In this document: in pieces, positions 57,950 to 64,000 of the stretch
Numbering within the stretch: the first letter of the stretch is position 1
Layout of the letters: each line of letters begins with the position of its first letter
Origin: Ischnura elegans
Taxonomy: Eukaryota; Arthropoda; Insecta; Odonata; Coenagrionidae
Direction of reading: 5' to 3'
NCBI RefSeq assembly: GCF_921293095.1
Contig: NC_060253.1
Coordinates: forward strand, 79,211,992 to 79,275,991
DNA length: 64,000 nt
Position numbers and translations under genes: made by a program
Notes under the pieces: generated by a model
Database searches by the model: none
What the model was told of the DNA's origin: nothing
Seen by the model: the letters and a program-made list of their open reading frames with translations, nothing else

Positions 57950-58188
57950 AAACAAGTGACTTTGTACGCAGTCATGCACGCGGGTACAGAGCCAATTATA
58001 CCACCAAGCAGTCTTCTCAGAGTAAACTTCAGGATGGCTTCTACCGAAAAATTCTAGACGCCTGACCGGCAATGGGGAGATATGGGTTCGAATGCTGGTG
58101 ATGCCAAATATTTTTTTATCGCGAACTTCATCCTTGGTGTACATAACTTTGCACCCAAGTGCGTGATTGTGTGCAAAGTCACTTGTTT
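57950..58188. mobile_element. Foldback/MITE, about 57-bp arms, B-box-like core
   Basis: The left arm from 57950 begins AAACAAGTGACTTTGTACGC. The right arm ending at 58188 is its inverted counterpart (AAACAAGTGACTTTGCACAC), and similarity extends to the ACCACCAAG/CTTGGTGT pair at 58005 and 58133. The 120-bp centre contains GGGTTCGAATGCTGGTGATG at about 58084, which looks like an RNA polymerase III B box, so the core may derive from a SINE. No clear target duplication. Confidence 0.75.
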
Positions 58189-58194
58189 CATGCA

Positions 58195-58744
58195 GCGCTT
58201 TTCATTTTAAAATGTGTTCGGTATCGGCAGAGAAAAGAAAATCAGTGACTTGATGTTACGATTTTTTATCGTTGACTGCTTGATATAGGGTAGGATCAGC
58301 ATGGACCGTTGAGGATCGGAGAACGAGTGAAGTCGTGAGAAAAAAATTACAGCGATAGAAACCCATTATACACGATCACCATGAAAATGAAGGAATTATT
58401 GTTTTACTAAGAATTTTTGTTTACAATTGTAAATTTTTCGCCATTTTTTATTTAAAGAGAGTCTACTTGACTATTTCCAAGTGTAATTTTGTTTCCTGAC
58501 GATCTTGTTTGTAGTATCGAAGTACCTAAGCCAAGGTTGGTTAAGTAAGAACTAGAAGCAACTCAAACAGAATGATTTATAACGCTCTTTCGATGAAACA
58601 TTTCCATCAATTTACGCCCTCTACATTATTTGAACTAACTTTTTTTACCTACTATTATTCATATTAATGTTGAAAAATAATTTATAAACATTATCGATAA
58701 TAATGCAGACATTTGTGATTGTAGAATTCATGACACATTGTCTT
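58195..58744. other. AT-rich non-coding stretch
   Basis: No gene supported. Confidence 0.5.
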
Positions 58745-58748
58745 TTAA

Positions 58749-60510
58749 CACTAGAACCGCGGACTTTTTCGTATACCTAGAACCGCGGAGGGGGTCATTT
58801 TGACCCCTCGTCTTTTCTTGCCATATTTTTAGTATTTTGGGTTTCTTTTGGATACTGCACTATGTGAAATGAATTATCTGAGATTTACAATGAAATTTGA
58901 ATGATATGTGGGCGGTATAAGCGCTAGATAGGCTACCCGCCTTGCACAAATAATGCGTTTTTCACATTTTTACTATATGTTCGGCTGAGGATGGGGGAAA
59001 AATGTAAATTTATTTAAGAAAAAAGAAACACTTTTATTGGTGCAGAGAAACATACAGTAATGAAGAATGTCTAGTCAAGCTCCAAGTTCCTTGCTCCGTA
59101 CGTGCATACAAAACTGCAATGAAAGCTTCCAGTTCATCCATAGATACCGACCAGTCCTTCTCCCCACTTTCTTCACGAGCCCGATTTTCCGTACACATCT
59201 TCATGTGCTTCAGCATAGTTGGAGTTATCACCAAATCCCATGCTGAGCGAACATCACCCTCAGTGAAGAAGAAGATTGAAGACTAGCACGCCCCCGGCGA
59301 GAACCACCTCGTCCTCGTACCTGGCCACGAGGAGCGGCAGCAGCAGACTCAAGCGGCTCGTCGTCTTCAGCAGGTGCGACTACAGCATCGCCACCCCCAC
59401 GTCCTCGATGGCCCCGAGCACCACGTCAGAGGCCCTGGGCAGTTCCAGGGCGACCCCGTCCCTCGAGCAGGAACTGTGGACGCGACTTGGTCCACGGGAG
59501 GCTGTATTTGGGGACCACGTCCACGTCGTAGAGTGCGGGTGGTTGGCGGCTGATAGGGAACGTACTCCTCACCTTCATTACCTGTACCAAACAAAATAAA
59601 TGCTTTATGAAATAGATTTGTAACAATTATCAAAGAATGCGAGTAAAATAAAAATAGGAAACTTACCAGTGTCTTCGCTTGAATCTTCAGTCAAGGACTC
59701 TTCACTGTCTTCTTCGGCGTCAACGCCGCCGTCATACACTACAACAGGATCATCCTCCGCCTCAGAGCAATCCTCAGGCACATCCTGAAGTTGCTCGAGA
59801 ATACGAACGACCTTGTCTGCGGTGTATCCCTTTGACCGACGCATCGCTGGGCGTTGAATGGAGTATCACCCTTGAAACGGTATTGCCCTTCGTTCAGCGC
59901 TGAGCGATGCAGCGCAACAATCGAACGGGCGAGACGAACTACCGCGCAAACTGATGAATTCGGGTGAATTGCGAAGTATTACATTGTAATTCATGTAATT
60001 GAGCTGGCGACTACAATGACGCCACACTGGTAGGGGAGGCACGGTAGGAGAAGGAAGGAGCCTTGAGTGGGGGTAGCCGAGGAAACGGGGGTGCCCGGAA
60101 ATTTTCGCGTAGATCAATTTCTACGCGGCTCGACTCTCACATTCTTTCAGGCGTCCGCTGGGCAGGTTGCCTTTATCTGCGGCCTAATAAGAAACGACAG
60201 AGGTAATCCATGCCATTCCCATACATTCGACCTTCGAAAATAACGCTTGCGGTGAATTTCTGCTGCGAAAATATAAAGTTCGGGAACGACAACAGAGCAG
60301 GGGTCAAAATGACCCCTACCGCGGTTCTAGGTATATTGTTGTCTAGTGTTCACAAAAATAGTCCTAGAGCGTCGGAATTTTGCACGAATACGCCTTTCTA
60401 AAATTCATTAAAAGTCAGAAAATGTCAGGTTTGTGAAAAAAAAATTAGGTGTGAAATATACATGTTGAAAATCGTAAGGGGTCAATTTGACCCCCTCCGC
60501 GGTTCTAGTG
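58749..60510 (-). mobile_element. piggyBac-type element with truncated transposase, 1.76 kb
   Basis: TTAA flanks both ends (58745-58748 and 60511-60514). Terminal inverted repeats are a perfect 15 bp, CACTAGAACCGCGGA and its complement. Subterminal copies of AACCGCGG next to GGGGTCA..TGACCCC lie at about 58780-58808, at 60298-60330 in inverted form, and at 60476-60500. The right side carries a second, degenerate terminus ending CTAGTGTT at about 60350, 160 bp inside the real end. A transposase gene on the minus strand starts at 59844 but ends before the catalytic core. The element is non-autonomous and would need an enzyme in trans. Confidence 0.93.
59034..59844 (-). pseudogene. piggyBac transposase, N-terminal part only, one intron
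   Basis: Exon 1 (59844 down to about 59667) encodes MRRSKGYTADKVVRILEQLQ and then an acidic run rich in E and D, typical of piggyBac N-termini. It ends at a good donor (ACTG/GTAAGT). An acceptor GGTACAG at about 59594 rejoins the frame with NEGEEYVPYQPPTTRTLRRG. An R/G/P-rich linker follows with apparent frame changes. Then comes DLVITPTMLKHMKMCTENRA and WSVSMDELEAFIAVLYAR, matching the region just before the DDE domain in piggyBac transposases. After that the frame ends at 59034, and all catalytic aspartates are missing. The intron is inferred from splice consensus and frame continuity. Confidence 0.75.
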
Positions 60511-60519
60511 TTAATAGAA

Positions 60520-61275
60520 AGCGAGAGTACCAAAGGGAGAAAATCATTTATCCTAACCGCCCGGCAGTGACAGTTTTCTCTTTGTTCTTGCTGTAAAACA
60601 TTGATTGCGATCCTTTGAAGAACTAAAAAGTTATCATCATTGATCTCATTAGCATTAGTTGATTGCATGATCAAAATATTACCCTTCGATCATCTTAGTT
60701 AAATGGAGGTTCGTATCACTATGAATCACCCACATATCACTGGTATCATTATTGATTCGATACGAGCTTCCATCATTATTCCTTCCAAAATTCGAAATTC
60801 ATAACTTCTTTTTCGCGCGGCTTCGTTAGTTGTATTTTTTTTCGTCCTATCGGGATGGATCTGAGGCTTGCTCAAGGGCTCAGCGGATTTAAATACACGA
60901 GCACGTACCTTCCTATATATATTTTTTTTCCGGAAGACCCTAAGCAGAATGCCTTTTATGCGCCCGACCAGAGTGTTTTCGACCGACCGGCAGAGATATA
61001 TATATATTTTTTTCTTTTTACTCTTCATGCATCCCTACTCCCTAATTCTCTTTGTTTTTTCTCTGCACATCCAATCGCCGCACAAAATCCATGCTCGCTT
61101 CGCGATGAACGCATGAGGAAAGGGAGAGAAAGAAAATACATATATATATATCCGCATACATGCATATAAAACCTCGGACATGAAATGAAAAAAAAAACGG
61201 AATTCGGGAACTAACCGAAAACAAAAAAAATACATCGGACAGGTGTCGCAATCGAGAACTCACGGACAATCGTTG
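60520..61275. other. AT-rich stretch with TATA-like runs
   Basis: CTATATATATTTTTTTTCCG at about 60914, GAGATATATATATATTTT at about 60993 and ACATATATATATATCCGC at about 61138, the last followed by GCATATAAAACC, which resembles a TATA box. The small frames on both strands are incidental. The stretch leads into the next islet. Confidence 0.35.
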
Positions 61276-61279
61276 ACCA

Positions 61280-62215
61280 AAAAAAAATATTAACCTATAC
61301 CCCTTTCCTCGTGCTTTTTCCCCCTACCCATTCTTTACCCATTCCTCCCGTGCAATCGGAACGACGACGAACTGAACCACCCCTCTAAAATTCCCACCCC
61401 CCTCTTTCTCTTAACATCTCTCCGTCTCATCCTACTGCTGGACCCTCTGTCAAATCCCTCCCCCCCTGAACCCGTCTCTCTCTCTCCCAGGATTTCTCCA
61501 CCGACCCCTCTCCTACTATGTCCCCCGCGACGTGATCCGAAATGGAACAGGAGTTACGGGTGCTATTCGGGCGTCCGCCGAGAGTGTGGATGCAGATAGG
61601 GAAGGCATTAGCGTTCGTTCATGGCGTTTGGCGGGGAGGAGGAAGAGTGAAGGAGGGGGAGGTTGGACGGAGTTAGAGCCCTGGAGAGACTTCGGATTGA
61701 GGGCTATGTGTGCGAGAGTTGTATGTGTTAGAGGGGGTAGTCTGGGTTTGGCCGCCGTCAGATGCCGCCACCTCCTCCACCTCTTTCCCCCCATTTGACC
61801 AGGTCGGTTGCTACACAGAGAGAGAGAGAAGCAACGGGGCGAGCTATGGCGACGCCAAAGGATTAAATGGCAGCCGGAGCCGTAGCAGATGAGAAGGCGT
61901 CCAGTGTGCGAGTTCGGGGTGTGGGTTGGTCATAGGTTTGTTACGCCGCAGCGGGATGGAGGTTGCTGTATGCACGTTGAGGGTTGGGGAAGAATCTAAT
62001 GCATGGTAGGAGTGCACTAACGGCCTCGCGTCGGCAAAGCGAGGCGCGAACCCAAAGCTGGGCTAGATTATTCCCTCGCATTTACGTAGTTTACTTGGCA
62101 CCGGCCGCGTCCGAGCTGCATTCTCCTATAAACCTACACTCCTCCCTCGAACGCTATAACTGATCATGGCTTTGGGTTTTTTTCCTCTCTACCTCTGTCT
62201 CTACCCTTTGACTAC
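61280..62215. other. C-rich to G-rich CpG islet
   Basis: C-runs over 61310-61520 (CCCACCCCCCTCTTTCTC at about 61394) change to G/A-rich sequence at 61545-61740 and CpG-rich sequence to 62115. A small hairpin lies at about 62024-62042 (CCTCGC..GCGAGG). The overlapping frames at 61516-61794 (minus) and 61532-61798 (plus) are mirror shadows of the base skew. Confidence 0.4.
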
Positions 62216-62224
62216 CATCTTATA

Positions 62225-64000
62225 AGGGCGTGAAATCACCTAATTCTACACGCATTTTCTCCTTTCTAGATTCCTGGCAGTCGAAATTTATAATCGTTAC
62301 CACTATGATACCAATATAAACGCCATTGTTTGCTAATAATAAGGTAAAATCAATGGAAATTCTTATTTTTAAATGGTTAGTTGAAAATTGCATCTTTTCC
62401 ATAAAGGCACAACATAGCTTATTTTGTAGCTACGATTTTCTACAAATTAATATATTTTTATATCATAGAATTTAATATATTCTTAATATATTTTTCTTCT
62501 ATCCTAATTATATTTGATGCGTTTCCATGGAAGGCAGCATAGGAATTTTGCTTTAATCTAAATTTTCTTTTTCCGTAAATAACAAATATTCCATATAAAC
62601 TCAGAGTATTCCTCAATAAAATTACTTATTTATTAACGCGTTTAATTATCTTAAGAAATACAACAGTAATTTCATAAATATGAAGAGAATAAATTCGAAG
62701 AGGATTCATTAAGTTCACATTTTTGAATTCTCAGTACCAATCTTATCGTAGCTTTCTTAGCTAGTATAACTAGTGTTATTTTCCACATTTTACTGGTAAA
62801 AAAATCATCTCCAAACTACATTCACTTCCGCACCAGCGCCTATGCTCCCTGGGTCACGGCACTAATGATAGCTTTATACATTTTTTCCCCTCACTTCACC
62901 CGTTGACCTCATTAAAGGATTCAGAATATCCTAGTCATTCTCAAGTTACACTATGATTCCACGATTTCATATTAACATTCACTTTAGATGTTGTTATTTA
63001 TAGTTCATCGTTACATCAAGAGAATTGTAGGCATGAAATTATTTTTCTATAGGTGAGGGACATTGCCAGGAAGAGAAATTTAATAATTACTCGGGAAAAA
63101 TGTCACACCTCATAAGTTTAGTGAGAACAAAAAATATTAGAAGGAAATGTATCTTTCTCTCCCACACCACGTGAAACTGGAAATACAAATACTTACTAAA
63201 TGCGTATTTACCGTTTTCAACACATAAAAAGTTCTCAAATGCTTTGGTAAAAATCAGATAGACCCTGTAATGTTGGTTTGGATACCTTTTAAACACTTCT
63301 AAGCATCCCTCTTCTTTCTTGTTTCACATTATTTTCAACTTTATTGTATCTTTGATGAATTCCATAGTAAAATTGAATAATAGCTTTACTAATTGGTTCG
63401 TGTAAATTGGATACTTATCTCTTACTGTGTAATAGCGTCATTTTCATTTACGTATTAATCATTTGAGCAGGGTGAGAAAAATACGTAAAAGTATTCTGCT
63501 CATATATTCGGTTTGTATCGTGACTGATTATTGATCCAGACAAGAAAGATTTTATCATGTCGTCTTAAAACTAGAGTCAAAACAAATTTAGTATGTCAAC
63601 ACTTCCTCATTTTTATCTTGTGCTATATAATTTTATATTTTAATCTTAAATGGTTGTAAAACAAAATGCTTCTGGGTAAATGTGAATTTATGGCAGAAAT
63701 ATGATAAGAAAGTAATCAATCTACTGTAGGGGATACAGCTTGAGTGCAATTAATGTACGTGACAATATCTCTGAGTGAGATTCAACAGATTACATTAGTG
63801 GAAAAGTTATTTATTGAATGATGTTTTTTAAATCCGATTACAAGGCATTTCGGCCAATAATTGGATAATATTTTAGAATAGTGAGGTGACATGATTTGAG
63901 AAAATAACCTGAGCACATGACTACATTCCAATATTACAAGTGTGGGTGTATATATATAATATGAAATTATACAATCAGGGAAAATATTTATGCTTACCAA
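62225..64000. other. AT-rich non-coding stretch to window end
   Basis: No gene or repeat supported. The 72-residue minus frame reaching position 64000 is open only by AT-rich chance as far as can be seen. Confidence 0.45.

Overview
This window looks like non-coding nuclear DNA from an animal, most likely an arthropod and possibly a hemimetabolous insect with a large, intron-rich genome. That placement is an inference from the repeat content, not a proof. The background is AT-rich, carries no operon-like or dense coding structure, and shows no open reading frame with a recognisable cellular protein. What can be supported is transposable-element debris, local tandem duplications, and a series of short CpG-rich, strand-asymmetric (purine/pyrimidine) islets.

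Mobile DNA. There are two piggyBac-type elements bounded by TTAA. One (11166-13949) has a 14-bp perfect terminal inverted repeat and a decayed transposase on the minus strand. The other (58749-60510) has a 15-bp perfect terminal repeat and only the N-terminal part of a transposase, with one recognisable intron. A possible single piggyBac-like end lies at 8188. Three 5'-truncated 3' ends of one RTE-like non-LTR retrotransposon family lie at 9950-10190 (+), 19697-20000 (-) and 31750-32302 (-). Four copies of a SINE with a tRNA-Gly-like head lie at 18706 (-), 21195 (-), 31643 (+) and 57656 (+). A second tRNA-like SINE family forms a head-to-head pair at 5972-6245. Short TIR elements and foldbacks lie at 379-574, 21534-21770, 34631-35292, 44605-44728, 52183-52351 and 57950-58188.

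Duplications. The left edge is a tandem array with a 315-bp period, interrupted by one MITE. Further local tandem copies occur near 5.4-6.3 kb, 6.6-7.2 kb, 7.7-8.3 kb, 36.5 kb, 37.4-38.1 kb, 40.0 kb, 44.8-45.1 kb and 54.1-54.7 kb. A roughly 120-bp block is shared between 38.4 and 41.9 kb.

Islets. GC/CpG-rich blocks of about 0.2-1.1 kb recur every few kilobases (about 4.6, 7.2, 15.6, 19.0, 20.8, 25.5-26.4, 32.6, 36.9, 38.7, 41.0, 43.8, 45.2, 46.2, 47.6-48.2, 49.7-50.5, 51.6, 53.7-54.2, 56.5-57.6 and 61.3-62.2 kb). Many carry a TATATA/TATAAA-like run. They produce most of the longer open reading frames, which are low-complexity and not convincing as proteins. Between the blocks lies AT-rich sequence in which I see no gene. 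The whole window could be intergenic or the inside of a very large intron.
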